Positions 1 through 9,404 are shown, numbered from the stretch's first letter. The stretch is 64,000 bases of DNA from Candidatus Eiseniibacteriota bacterium (GCA_903844735.1 CAIMUX010000001.1:62001-126000), one strand, 5' to 3'. A program made the numbers and translations. The notes: generated by a model from the sequence alone, not told the origin.

Positions 1-1367
1 CAGGAGCGGCCCTCAGACGTCTCACGTTTTGGACCTCGCTCCGGCCGGGACCGGCGGCGTCCCAGATCGCCATCAAGCAGCTCGGCACCAACGGCGGCGG
101 CTTCTTCAACGCCAACTCCGCCCATCCGTTTGAGAACCCCACTCCGTTGAGCAACCTGCTTGAGATGCTGGCGATCCTCCTGATTCCGGCCGGCCTCTGC
201 TACACCTTCGGCCGCATGATCGGCGACACCCGCCAGGGATGGGCGATCCTCGCGGCGATGACGCTGATCCTGGCGGCCTTTCTGCTGGTCGGGATCCCGG
301 TCGAGAGCGCGTCCACGCCAACCCTCACGCAGGCGGGTCTGGACACGGTCGCGAGCCCGTTCCAGGCCGGCGGCAACATGGAAGGCAAGGAGACCCGCTG
401 CGGGATCGTCAACTCGGGGCTTTGGGCGGCAGCCACAACGGCCGCGTCGAGCGGGTCGGTCAACGCGATGCACGATTCGCTGACGCCCCTCGGCGGGCTG
501 GCGCCGATGGTCCTGATGCGACTGGGCGAGGTGGTCTTTGGCGGAGCGGGTTCTGGTCTCTACGGGATGCTCATCTTCGCTCTCGTCGCCGTCTTCGTGT
601 CGGGCCTGATGGTCGGACGGACCCCCGAATACCTCGGCAAGAAGATCGAGGCCTATGACATGAAGATGGCCTCCCTGGTGATCCTCATCTGCCCGATCCT
701 CGTTTTCGGCGGCACGGCGATCGCGGTCTCGTGCGCCCCGGGCCGCGGTGCGGTCTTCAATCCCGGCCCGCACGGGTTCAGCGAGATCCTCTATGCGCTC
801 TCCTCCGCCGGCAACAACAACGGGAGCGCCTTCGGCGGCTTGGGCGTCGGCGTCCCGCTCTACCACCTCCTGCTCGGCGTCGCGATGTTCGGCGCACGGT
901 ACTGGGTGATCGTTCCCACGCTCGCCCTGGCGGGATCGCTCGCCGCGAAAAAGAAAGTCCCGGCCACAGAGGGCACGCTCCCGACGCACGGTCCGACCTT
1001 CGTTCTGCTGCTGGTCGGGATCGTGCTGATCGTGGGGGCGCTCACCACCTTCTCCATCGCGAACGATGTCGCGAAGTACTTCGCGATCCTCCCGGCGGCC
1101 TTCGCGGGGGTCTACCCGGCCCTGGGCGGGCTCGACGTGATGAAGCTCACCAGCCCGCAAAGCGCCATCGTCTCGGCATTGGTCTTCAACGCGCTCATCA
1201 TCATGGCCCTGATCCCGATGGCGCTGGAAGGGGTCAAGTACCGGCCGATGAGCGCCTCGAGCCTGCTGAGGCGGCACCTGCTGCCGTACGGACTCGGCGG
1301 GCTCGTCGTGCCGTTTGTCGGGATCAAGCTGATCGACATGGCGCTCCACGCGGCCGGGTTCTACTAG
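1..1367 (+). CDS. kdpA: KdpA, potassium-translocating subunit (3' part, apparent frameshift near 50)
   Basis: Membrane subunit that binds and translocates K+ in the Kdp P-type ATPase. The N-terminal part lies outside the window. The protein is recognised by the filter-type loops [33 protein letters not shown] and [15 protein letters not shown], followed by hydrophobic helices to the C-terminus. From base 51 onward the gene reads in the frame of positions divisible by three. Bases 2-49 make KdpA-like sense ([15 protein letters not shown]) only one frame earlier, so one extra base sits around 47-50. This is either an assembly error or a real frameshift. An internal ATG at 147 lies within the family and is not a natural start. 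It is followed 8 nt later by kdpC. Confidence 0.93.
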   Translation, partial: GAALRRLTFWTSLRPGPAASQIAIKQLGTNGGGFFNANSAHPFENPTPLSNLLEMLAILLIPAGLCYTFGRMIGDTRQGWAILAAMTLILAAFLLVGIPVESASTPTLTQAGLDTVASPFQAGGNMEGKETRCGIVNSGLWAAATTAASSGSVNAMHDSLTPLGGLAPMVLMRLGEVVFGGAGSGLYGMLIFALVAVFVSGLMVGRTPEYLGKKIEAYDMKMASLVILICPILVFGGTAIAVSCAPGRGAVFNPGPHGFSEILYALSSAGNNNGSAFGGLGVGVPLYHLLLGVAMFGARYWVIVPTLALAGSLAAKKKVPATEGTLPTHGPTFVLLLVGIVLIVGALTTFSIANDVAKYFAILPAAFAGVYPALGGLDVMKLTSPQSAIVSALVFNALIIMALIPMALEGVKYRPMSASSLLRRHLLPYGLGGLVVPFVGIKLIDMALHAAGFY

Positions 1368-1375
1368 GAGGAGCT

Positions 1376-2080
1376 GTGCGTAACGCACTCAACATCTCGG
1401 TCCGGTTGCTCGCGGTCTTCACGGTGATCACCGGACTCGCCTACCCCCTCGGGGTCACGCTCCTCTCCCGCGTGATCTTCCCCTTTCAGGCGGAGGGAAG
1501 CCTCGTCTACGAGGGACTTCCTGATGGTTCGCGCGGGGCCGAGGGCGCGGGAGCGCCCGAGAGAAGGCACGGAGACGAACCTGCAGGCGAAGGCGCCGGC
1601 GGACGCCCGGACCGCCGCGTGATCGGCTCCGCGCTGATCGGACAGTCGTTCACGGAGCCCCGGTACTTCTGGGGACGGCCCTCGGCGACCTCGCCCCCGT
1701 ACAACGCGTCCGCATCGACCGGATCGAACCTCGGTCCGTCGAATCCGGCGCTGGCGGACTCGATCCGGGCGCGCATCGAGAGGCTCCGCCGTCGGGACCC
1801 GCCAAGCGTGCGTCCCGTGCCGGTCGATCTGGTCACGGCCTCGGGGAGCGGACTCGACCCCCAGATCAGCCCCGCCGCGGCCTACTACCAAGTGCCAAGG
1901 GTTGCGCGGTCGCGTGGTCTGGACCCCGCAGCGGTGCGAAACCTGGTGGACCGGTGCCTGGAGCCCAGGCAGTTCGGACTCCTCGGGGAGCCGCGCGTGA
2001 ACGTGCTGAAACTGAACGTGGCCCTCGACGGGCTTGCGAAATCCCGCTGGGCTCCTCCCGTTTCGAGACACGGCGCCTAG
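1376..2080 (+). CDS. kdpC: KdpC, accessory subunit of the Kdp K+ ATPase
   Basis: Single-pass membrane subunit that assembles with KdpA and KdpB. I choose the GTG at 1376, preceded by AGGAGGAG, which gives 234 residues. One N-terminal membrane helix spans about residues 8-32. The family signatures follow: [56 protein letters not shown] and [11 protein letters not shown]. The protein is longer than the usual 190-200 residues because of a charged Gly/Glu/Arg-rich insertion at about residues 46-81, just before GSALIGQ. The gene directly follows kdpA. In the textbook order kdpB would lie between them, and it does not here. Confidence 0.95.
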   Translation: MRNALNISVRLLAVFTVITGLAYPLGVTLLSRVIFPFQAEGSLVYEGLPDGSRGAEGAGAPERRHGDEPAGEGAGGRPDRRVIGSALIGQSFTEPRYFWGRPSATSPPYNASASTGSNLGPSNPALADSIRARIERLRRRDPPSVRPVPVDLVTASGSGLDPQISPAAAYYQVPRVARSRGLDPAAVRNLVDRCLEPRQFGLLGEPRVNVLKLNVALDGLAKSRWAPPVSRHGA

Positions 2081-2087
2081 AGGGAAG

Positions 2088-4781
2088 ATGAACGACGACC
2101 GACCCGATCCCGAGCGGCTGCTGGCCCGCATCCTGAAGGCGGAGGCGCCTCGAACCCAAGGGCGGCGGCGGGTGTTCCTCGGTGCCGCCGCGGGGGTCGG
2201 GAAGACCTACGCGATGATCGAGCAGGCGCGGCTGCGCCGGGGGCAGGGCATCGACGTGGCGGTCGGCTGGGTCGACACGCATGGCCGCCCCGAGACCGAA
2301 GCGCTTTTCGAAGGCCTCGAGATCCTGCCAGCTCGATCGTACGAGTACCGCGGAACGGTCCTGCAAGAGTTCGACCTTGACGCCGCGCTGGCCCGCAAGC
2401 CGCAGGTGCTCCTCCTCGACGAGCTGGCGCACAGCAACGCGCCAGGCGCGCGGCACGCGAAACGCCGGCAGGACGCGGAGGAGCTGCTTGGCGCGGGCAT
2501 CGACATCTACACGGCCGTCAACATCCAGCACCTGGAGAACCTGAACGACATCATCACGCAGACCACCGGCGTGGTGGTTCGCGAGACGGTCCCCGATCGG
2601 TTCCTCGATGACGCAGACGAGATCGAGCTGATCGACATCACGCCCGAAGATCTGCTGGAACGACTGAAGGAGGGGAAGGTCTACGTCCCCGCCCAGGCCG
2701 AACGCGCGATGCGCGGCTTCTTCACGCGCGGGAATCTTACGGCCCTGCGGGAGCTGGCCCTGCGGCGGGTCGCCGATCGAGTCGATGCCGAGCTGCGGAC
2801 CTACAAGGACGATCAGGCGATCGGCCAGGTCTGGCCTGTCAGCGAACGGCTCTTGGTCTGTGTGAGCGCGAGCCCGAGCGCGGCGCGGGTCGTCCGTGCC
2901 GCCGCGCGGATGGCCGCCGGTCTGCGCGCCGAGTGGATCGTCGCCTACGTCGAGCGTCCCGGAGACCCCCGCCAGTCCGAGGAGGACCGGGCCAGCATCT
3001 CCCATACGTTTCGCCTCGCCGAGCAACTCGGGGCGCAGACCGTCACGCTGACAGGACTCGACGTCAGCGAGGAGCTGCTCGCCCATGCGCGGGCGCAGAA
3101 CGTGACCAAGATCGTCGTCGGCAAACCGGCCCGGCCTTGGTGGCGCGATCGCCTCTTCGGCTCCGCGGTCGACACGCTGATCCGGGGAAGCGACGACATC
3201 GACGTCTACGTGATCCGCGGGGAGAAGGACGAGGGTCGTCCCCCGCTCCTGCCGCGCCTGCATCGGCAAAGCCCGGCCCGATCCTACCTGTGGGGAATCC
3301 TGGCGGTCGGGCTGGCGACTGGAATCTGCCGTCTCATGCACCACCACTTCGCGCCGGCCAACCTGATCATGGTGTATCTCCTCGAAGTCGCCTTCGTGGC
3401 GGCGGCGCTGGGACGCGGTCCGTCGCTGCTCGCATCACTGCTCAGCGTGGCGGCGTTTGACTTCTTCTTCGTGTCGCCCCATCTGACGTTCGCCGTCGCC
3501 GACAGCGAGTATTTCGTGACCTTCGGTGTCATGCTGATCGTGGCTCTGCTGATCAGCACGGCCGCCGTGCGCCTCCGGGACCAGGCCGAGACGCACCGGC
3601 AGCGCCAGGATCGGGCAGCGGCCCTCCACAAGATGATCCGTGAGTTCGCGCAGACGAGCACGATCGCCGAGGTGGTCACCAGCGTGGAACGGCACTGGGG
3701 GGAGGTCTTCGAGGGTGAGGTCTGGGTCCTGCTCCCGAACCCGGAGGGGCGCCTCGATCAGTCCGGAGGGATCACCTCCTCGTTCCCGCTCGACCCCAAG
3801 GAGCTGGTGGTCGCGCAGTGGGTTCACGAGCACGGACAGATGGCCGGGCTCGCCACGGCGACGTTGTCGGGCTCCAAAGCGATGAGCATCCCCCTGAAGA
3901 CGGCGCGCGGAGGGGTTGGCGTGATCTGTCTTTTCCCCGAGGGTGGGAGACAGTCCATCACCCCGGAGAAGCTCGACCTGCTCGGAGCCTCCGCGAACCA
4001 GACCGCCGTCGTCATCGAGCGCGCGCTTCTGGCGCAAGAGGCGCACGACAGCAAGATCCGCATCGAGGCGGAGCGGCTGCGCAACCTGCTCCTGAGTTCG
4101 GTCTCGCACGACCTGCGGACCCCGCTGGCCACCATCATTGGGGCGGCAAGCAGTCTCCTGGAGGCGGACGGACTGCTCATGATTGAGACCCGCGGCGAGC
4201 TGATCCAATCCATTCTCGATGAGGCCGAGCGCCTCAACCGCCTTCTTGGCAACCTCCTCAGCATGACCCGCCTCGAATCGGGCGGCGTCCACCTTCAGAA
4301 GGAGTGGCAGCCGCTCGAGGAGGTCGTCGGTGCCGCCCTCAATCACGTCGAGAAGGTCCTGCGCGGCCGCCCCGTGCTCGTCCGCGTTCCCGACGATCTG
4401 CCGCTCGTCCTGATCGACGGCGCGCTGATGGAGCAGGTTCTGGTGAACTTGCTCGAGAACGCGATCAAGTACACGGCGGAGGACACGGCGATCGAGGTCA
4501 CCGCACGGGCCGACGACGAGCAGGTGGTCGTCGACGTGGCCGACCGGGGACCGGGGCTTCCCGATGGAGACGAGGAGCGGATCTTCGAGAAGCATCATGG
4601 GGGACCCCAGGCCGGGGACCGGGGTGGCGTCGGCCTTGGCCTCTCCATTTGCCGTGGCATCGTCGAGGCGCACGGTGGGAAGATCCGGGCGATCAACCGC
4701 GATGGGGGCGGAGCGGTGTTTCGCTTCACGATCTCGGCGGGCATCCCACCGCCAAGTCTGGAGGCCATGGCAGGACCATGA
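2088..4781 (+). CDS. kdpD: KdpD, osmosensitive K+ channel sensor histidine kinase
   Basis: Membrane histidine kinase that controls kdp expression with KdpE. The ATG at 2088 follows an AGAGGGA ribosome-binding site and gives 897 residues, the normal length. Visible domains are an N-terminal KdpD domain with Walker A GAAAGVGKT (32-40), a Usp-like domain at about 245-370, the short DUF4118 membrane block at about 395-500, a GAF-like region, a HisKA motif SVSHDLRTP with phospho-acceptor His674, and an ATPase domain with NLLENAIKYT and GVGLGLSIC. It overlaps kdpE by four bases (ATGA), indicating translational coupling. Confidence 0.96.
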   Translation: MNDDRPDPERLLARILKAEAPRTQGRRRVFLGAAAGVGKTYAMIEQARLRRGQGIDVAVGWVDTHGRPETEALFEGLEILPARSYEYRGTVLQEFDLDAALARKPQVLLLDELAHSNAPGARHAKRRQDAEELLGAGIDIYTAVNIQHLENLNDIITQTTGVVVRETVPDRFLDDADEIELIDITPEDLLERLKEGKVYVPAQAERAMRGFFTRGNLTALRELALRRVADRVDAELRTYKDDQAIGQVWPVSERLLVCVSASPSAARVVRAAARMAAGLRAEWIVAYVERPGDPRQSEEDRASISHTFRLAEQLGAQTVTLTGLDVSEELLAHARAQNVTKIVVGKPARPWWRDRLFGSAVDTLIRGSDDIDVYVIRGEKDEGRPPLLPRLHRQSPARSYLWGILAVGLATGICRLMHHHFAPANLIMVYLLEVAFVAAALGRGPSLLASLLSVAAFDFFFVSPHLTFAVADSEYFVTFGVMLIVALLISTAAVRLRDQAETHRQRQDRAAALHKMIREFAQTSTIAEVVTSVERHWGEVFEGEVWVLLPNPEGRLDQSGGITSSFPLDPKELVVAQWVHEHGQMAGLATATLSGSKAMSIPLKTARGGVGVICLFPEGGRQSITPEKLDLLGASANQTAVVIERALLAQEAHDSKIRIEAERLRNLLLSSVSHDLRTPLATIIGAASSLLEADGLLMIETRGELIQSILDEAERLNRLLGNLLSMTRLESGGVHLQKEWQPLEEVVGAALNHVEKVLRGRPVLVRVPDDLPLVLIDGALMEQVLVNLLENAIKYTAEDTAIEVTARADDEQVVVDVADRGPGLPDGDEERIFEKHHGGPQAGDRGGVGLGLSICRGIVEAHGGKIRAINRDGGGAVFRFTISAGIPPPSLEAMAGP

Positions 4782-5482
4782 GCGACCCGGGAAAGATCGT
4801 GGTACTGGTGATCGAGGACGACGCGCAGATCCGCCGCTTCCTCCGCGCGAGCCTCGCGACCCAGGGATACCGGCTCTTGGAGGCGGTGACCGGCGAGGAG
4901 GGCATCCGTCTTGCCGCTTCCCAGCGGCCCGATCTGATCATCCTGGATCTGGGACTGCCCGACATGGACGGCCTGCGCGTGGCGCGCAGTGTCCGCAAGA
5001 TCGCGACGACCCCGATCGTCGTTCTCTCCGCCCGCGGCCAGGAGCGCGACAAGATCGACGCGCTCGACGCCGGGGCCGACGACTACGTGACAAAGCCGTT
5101 CGGCGTCGGCGAGCTGCTTGCACGGATGCGGGTCGCGCTGCGCCACGCCGCGCGGGAGGGGATGGATCCCAAGGACGAACCGGTCTTCGAGGTCGGCGAT
5201 CTCCACGTAGACCTCGTCCGACGGCACGTGCGCCTGGGCGGCGTGGAGATTCACCTTACCCCGATCGAGTACAAGATCCTCGCCGTGCTCGTCCGCCACG
5301 CGGGCCGGGTCATCACGCACCGGCAACTGCTCCAGGAGGTCTGGGGTCCTTCCTTCGCCAACCAGACGCACTACCTCCGTGTCTACATGCAGCAACTTCG
5401 AAAGAAGTTGGAAGAAACCCCGGCGCGCCCGCGCTACCTGCGGACCGAGCCGGGAGTCGGCTACCGCCTCGTCGACGAGTAG
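4778..5482 (+). CDS. kdpE: KdpE, OmpR-family response regulator
   Basis: Response regulator partner of KdpD, 234 residues. The receiver domain has the acidic pocket IEDDAQIRR, the phosphorylation site Asp57 in ILDLGLPDMDG, and the conserved Lys in DDYVTKPFG. The C-terminal winged helix ends in LRTEPGVGYRLVDE. The start ATG overlaps the kdpD stop. With kdpA, kdpC and kdpD it forms a single co-oriented operon. Just beyond its stop codon lies a partial copy of its own last 42 bases. Confidence 0.96.
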   Translation: MSDPGKIVVLVIEDDAQIRRFLRASLATQGYRLLEAVTGEEGIRLAASQRPDLIILDLGLPDMDGLRVARSVRKIATTPIVVLSARGQERDKIDALDAGADDYVTKPFGVGELLARMRVALRHAAREGMDPKDEPVFEVGDLHVDLVRRHVRLGGVEIHLTPIEYKILAVLVRHAGRVITHRQLLQEVWGPSFANQTHYLRVYMQQLRKKLEETPARPRYLRTEPGVGYRLVDE

Positions 5483-5544
5483 CGCGCCGCGGCGGCACAC
5501 CCTCCGGACCGAGCCGGGCTTGCGGCTGTCACCTCGTCGGCGAG
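5438..5544 (+). repeat. Imperfect tandem duplication of the kdpE 3' end
   Basis: Bases 5438-5479 (the last codons of kdpE) are matched by 5502-5544 with only a few differences. Both share a CGGACCGAGCCGGG core and a CTCGTCG-CGAG end. The second copy lies after the stop codon in another frame. Within it, GCGGCTG (5522-5528) and CAGCCGC (5549-5555) can pair, so the copy may also form a hairpin between the convergent kdpE and lipoprotein genes. Confidence 0.75.
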
Positions 5545-5576
5545 CCGCCAGCCGCCGTGACGCATCTCTCGCCCTT

Positions 5577-8500
5577 TCAGGGAGACGAGACCGACGGGGA
5601 TTCCCCCCAAGACGGGGCCGCGCCCGAGCACGGGTTTGGCGTGCAGGAAACTCCCCAGCCCATCCACGTGGACATCATCAGGCAAGCCGACTCCGTTGTC
5701 TGCACGCAGAAACCGAGCGAGGAGCAACAAGCACCGAGCACCGAGGCGCACGGATTCGGCGAGCACGTCGTTGCTTCCCCGAGCCAGTGTCCCGGAGACA
5801 GGCAGCCGTCGGCCTCCGTGACCGAGCATGACGCGCCGCTGATACAACAGGCTCCGGTCGGGGGCGCGCACGGGTCGGGAGAGCACGATGTTCCTCCACC
5901 CTGCCAGGTGCCTATACACTCCCACTCCATCTTCACCTCGCAGGTCTCCCACGCACAGCATGCGCCGACCGTCGCCGCGCACGGGCTCGGAGAGCAGGTT
6001 GTACCGGTGCCCATGAAGGTGCCCGGGAACATACACATGTCCTCGAACACCAACGTGCAGGATTCCGCGTCCATGCAGCAGGCACCCCCCAGGGCCGTGC
6101 ACGGCGTGGGCGTGCAGACGGTGCCCGCGCCCATCCACACACCCGGTGGGAGGCAGTCGGCTTCCTCGGTCACGTAGCAGTCATACGGCGTATAGCAGCA
6201 CGCTCCGGTAGGCTCGGGGCATGGATTCGGGGAGCAATCGGTTCCCGCGCCCATCCAGGCACTCGGCGCGACACACCGCGCCTCGGTCGCGACGGTACAC
6301 GTCGCATCGATTGCGCAGCAGGCTCCCCTCGGTTGGGCGCAGGGGTTCGGGCTGCACGACTCCAGCAGGGTCCAGACCGCGGGGCCCGCGCAGGCGGGTT
6401 CCTCGGTTACTGTGCAGGAACCGTCCGATGTGCAGCACGACCCCGACGGTCGCGGACACGGATTCGGGCCGCAGGTGCCGAACATGGTCCACGCGGATGT
6501 CGCCGAGCACGCCGCCAAGATGGTGAGAGTGCATCCTCCGTCCGGAGCGCAGCAGGAGCCGTTCGGCTGCGGGCACGGATTCGGGGCACACACTCCGAAC
6601 ATCGTCCAGGCCGCCGGTGCCAGGCATGCCGCCCGTGTGGTCGTCGTGCAGGCACCAGCCGGCGTGCAGCAGGCGCCGGTGGCCTCCAGGCACGGATTCG
6701 GCGAGCAGTCGTCGGTTGATCCGGTCCAGACGTTGGGAGACGCGCACCCCTCCGCCGCCGTCACGGTGCAGGATCCGGCGGGAGCACAACAGGCACCGTT
6801 CGGTTGCGGGCAGGGGTTCGGGCTGCACGTCCCCGATAGGGTCCAGACCGCCGGATCCATGCATTCGGTCTCTGTGGTCTGGGTACAGCGTCCGTCCGCT
6901 CGACAGCATGATCCCGGTGGTTGCGGACACGGATTGGGGCTGCACACCCCGGATAGCCGCCAAGTCTCCGGCGCCGCGCAGTCCGCCTGGATCGTCAGCG
7001 AACACACCCCCTCCGGCGTGCAGCAAGAGCCGTTGGGCCGTGGGCAGGGGTTCGGGCTGCACGATCCGAGCATCGTCCAGGTCGCAGGTGACACGCACGC
7101 CGCCTGCGTGGCGACAGAACAAGCGCCGGCCGGCGCGCAACACGATCCGGTCGGTGGCGGGCAGGGATTCGGGAGACACTCCCCGAACATTGTCCACACC
7201 GCCGGCGCGGCACACTCTGCGTGGGCCGCGATGGCACAGGCGCCGTCGGGTGCACAACAGGAACCGGTCGCCGCGGGGCAAGGGTTCGGCGCGCAATCGT
7301 CCACCGAACCGGTCCAGGCGCTCGGAGACACACATGCCGCCTCCACGGTCACCGTGCAGGTTCCGTTGAGCGCACAGCACGATCCGATCGGCTGCGGGCA
7401 CGGGTTTGGGCCGCACACCTCGAGCATGGTCCACGTCGATGGCGCCACACAGGCAGCCTGGGCCACCAGCGAGCAAGAACCGTCCGGCGCGCAGCAGGAG
7501 CCTGTCGGTTGCGAGCACGGATTCGGACTGCACGATCCGAACATCGTCCACGCCGCGGAGGGCGCGCACCCAGCCTCGCTGGTCGTCGCGCAGGAACCGT
7601 TCAGAGCACAGCACGATCCGGCGGGGTCAGAGCACGGGTTCGGCGAGCAGCCGGCGTCGGCGCCCCGCCAGACGCGCGGAGCCGCGCAGTTCGCCTGCGT
7701 CGTCACCGCACAGGACCCGTCGAGAGCGCAGCACGCGGCGGCGGGCTGCGGGCATGGGTTCGGAGCGCACACCCCGCATATTGTCCACGTCGCTGAGACC
7801 GCACATCCGGCCTGCTCCGTCACCGAGCAACTCCCGTCGACGGCGCAGCAGGAGCCCGTTGGACGGGGGCACGGATTGGGGCTGCACACGCCGAGCATCG
7901 TCCACGTCGCCGGTGTGAGGCACCCTCCCTGCGAGGTCAGGGTGCATGAACCGGAGGAAGCGCAGCAGGCCCCGGTCGCTTCGGGACACGGGTTCGGCGA
8001 GCAGCTGTGGACCGTCCCGCTCCAGGCGCTCGGCGACGTGCAGGTAACTTGTGTCGTCTGCGTGCAGATGCCGGCGGGGGAACAGCACGTTCCCGTAGGT
8101 TGCGCGCAGGGGTTCGGATCGCAAACGCCGGATCTCGTCCACATCGCCGGCGCCGCGCACCCCGTCTGGGACGTTAGGGTGCACGTGCCGGAGGGTGCGC
8201 AGCAGGATCCCGTTGGGGGCGGACACGGATTTGGACTGCACACGCCGAGTGTCGTCCATACCGCCGGGGCCTCGCACGCCGCTTCGGTCGTGACCGTGCA
8301 GGCGCCGTTCAGCGCGCAGCAAGCTCCGGTCGGCAGAGAGCACGGATTGGGAGAGCAGCCCGATCCGGCGCCGACCCAGGTATTCGGGGCTGCGCAGGCA
8401 ACCTCCGTCGTCACGGTGCAGGTTCCTCCCGCGGCACAGCACGCGCCGGTTGCGGCCTGAAGTCCGACGCCCATGCAAAGCACCGTCCCGTTTCCGGTCG

Positions 8501-8852
8501 TGATTTCGCAAGTCCTGGTGCCGGCTGCAGTGGGCAGGAAACGAACGGTGGCGCTGACAGCCTGCCCGGCACTGAGAGAGTACGGACCGCCGCCCGTGAG
8601 GAGAGAAAACTCGGGGCACGGGGAACTGATCGTGCCTCCAAAGGTCACGCCGCCCGCGTTGGTCAAGGTGAAGGTGCGTTCGACGGAATGCCCCACCTCG
8701 ACACTGCCAAAGTTCAGGCTGGCATCGTCGAGTTTCGGGGTCGGCGGTTGCGTTCCCTCGTCGTTGCCACAGCCCCTCAAGAAAAGCACGGTCACGATCA
8801 GAACCGTCAGCCGGGCCAGCCGGTTGGAGCGGGTTCCGAAACCGGTGTTCAT
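5577..8852 (-). CDS. Lipoprotein with an ASH/Hydin-like domain and 24 Cys-Cys repeats
   Basis: Predicted secreted lipoprotein of about 1,090 residues, function unknown. The ATG at 8852 has a GGGGGG ribosome-binding site. A GTG two codons upstream is also possible. A hydrophobic signal ends in LFLRGC, an atypical lipobox because of the Arg. Next comes a beta-sandwich-like region (about 42-133, SLNFGSVEVG...FTLTNAGG) resembling ASH/Hydin or choice-of-anchor domains. Then 24 repeats of about 39 residues follow, of the form TGxCCxxxGxCxxTxxxxC..W..xGxCxPNPCP, each with seven or so cysteines. The tail is short (PSWGESPSVSSP) and lacks a sorting module. A relative of the repeat occurs once in the beta-helix gene at 11914-13134. 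It probably forms a disulphide-rich surface stalk (inference). Confidence 0.85.
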   Translation of the reverse strand: MNTGFGTRSNRLARLTVLIVTVLFLRGCGNDEGTQPPTPKLDDASLNFGSVEVGHSVERTFTLTNAGGVTFGGTISSPCPEFSLLTGGGPYSLSAGQAVSATVRFLPTAAGTRTCEITTGNGTVLCMGVGLQAATGACCAAGGTCTVTTEVACAAPNTWVGAGSGCSPNPCSLPTGACCALNGACTVTTEAACEAPAVWTTLGVCSPNPCPPPTGSCCAPSGTCTLTSQTGCAAPAMWTRSGVCDPNPCAQPTGTCCSPAGICTQTTQVTCTSPSAWSGTVHSCSPNPCPEATGACCASSGSCTLTSQGGCLTPATWTMLGVCSPNPCPRPTGSCCAVDGSCSVTEQAGCAVSATWTICGVCAPNPCPQPAAACCALDGSCAVTTQANCAAPRVWRGADAGCSPNPCSDPAGSCCALNGSCATTSEAGCAPSAAWTMFGSCSPNPCSQPTGSCCAPDGSCSLVAQAACVAPSTWTMLEVCGPNPCPQPIGSCCALNGTCTVTVEAACVSPSAWTGSVDDCAPNPCPAATGSCCAPDGACAIAAHAECAAPAVWTMFGECLPNPCPPPTGSCCAPAGACSVATQAACVSPATWTMLGSCSPNPCPRPNGSCCTPEGVCSLTIQADCAAPETWRLSGVCSPNPCPQPPGSCCRADGRCTQTTETECMDPAVWTLSGTCSPNPCPQPNGACCAPAGSCTVTAAEGCASPNVWTGSTDDCSPNPCLEATGACCTPAGACTTTTRAACLAPAAWTMFGVCAPNPCPQPNGSCCAPDGGCTLTILAACSATSAWTMFGTCGPNPCPRPSGSCCTSDGSCTVTEEPACAGPAVWTLLESCSPNPCAQPRGACCAIDATCTVATEARCVAPSAWMGAGTDCSPNPCPEPTGACCYTPYDCYVTEEADCLPPGVWMGAGTVCTPTPCTALGGACCMDAESCTLVFEDMCMFPGTFMGTGTTCSPSPCAATVGACCAWETCEVKMEWECIGTWQGGGTSCSPDPCAPPTGACCISGASCSVTEADGCLSPGHWLGEATTCSPNPCASVLGACCSSLGFCVQTTESACLMMSTWMGWGVSCTPNPCSGAAPSWGESPSVSSP
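5620..8450 (-). repeat. 24 tandem coding repeats of about 118 bp
   Basis: These are direct repeats inside the lipoprotein gene, unit about 39-40 codons. I counted 24 units by the CC...PNPC landmarks. Most units carry W-T-M-x-G before the last Cys pair. Units 4, 10 and 15 carry a longer W-S/T-G form ending in a C-A/S-P-N-P-C motif and a Glu/Ala-Ala linker, which points to duplication of multi-unit blocks. The first unit and the last six are the most diverged. Confidence 0.9.
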
Positions 8853-9404
8853 GAGCACCCCCCATCATGAGAGCGATGGATCGGCGTCGACCCATCTGGA
8901 GAAATCAACTCCCAAGATGATCGGCGGGTCGGCGATCCAGCTTGATCGAGACCGTGCCCGCCGCAGTGGTCGCACCAAATCTCCAAACTCCACGCCGGAC
9001 GGAGGGTCCCGTGGCCGGAAAGATCGGCGACCGGACCATCGCGAAGTACCAGGATGTCATCGAGCTCGTCAGTGACGGCGGTCGCAGGAAGTGTCGGACG
9101 GGAGTGCGGGCAGTTTCCAGGATGTCGCGGTGTTGCGTCGATGGATGAACATGCTGATTCCCGTCGGGGGCGTGGTGCTGGCGGGCGCGGGTTGCACCCG
9201 CCACGCGGGCCTCGGTTCACGGACGGAGCGAGACCCCGAACCTGCGGCGGCGCGGACGCTGTAGGCCGGCGAGGTCACGGCGCTGTGGGGCGAAGATGTG
9301 CGCTGCGCGCGAACCGTGCGATCTCTGATCGACTCCCCGTGCACCCGGGAGAATGACGCGGAGATGATCGCCTCGTTGCGGCTCAAGGCCGCCAACGAGT
9401 GGCT
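8853..9404. other. Gene-poor spacer with one small interrupted frame
   Basis: No confident gene is seen. On the plus strand, ATG 9145 opens a 39-codon frame with a hydrophobic start and an early cysteine (VVLAGAGC), ended by TAG at 9262-9264. The same frame then stays open to a TAG at 9445-9447 and reads plausibly protein-like (ALWGEDVRCARTVRSL). It may be a small decayed lipoprotein gene, or chance. Its 3' end overlaps the DUF4143 fragment on the other strand. Confidence 0.3.

Noticed and set aside
1866-4673. Long minus-strand open frames over kdpC and kdpD
   Set aside because: They are common shadows in GC-rich DNA. The plus-strand genes have all family motifs.
5620-8450. Possible CRISPR array because of regular spacing
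   Set aside because: The period is about 118 bp and the sequence codes for a conserved protein repeat. There are no short palindromic repeats with unique spacers.
6412-8460. A 682-codon open frame on the plus strand over the Cys-Cys repeat gene
   Set aside because: It is the antisense image of the repeats. It has the same 39-residue period, His/Gln-rich nonsense composition and no ribosome-binding site.
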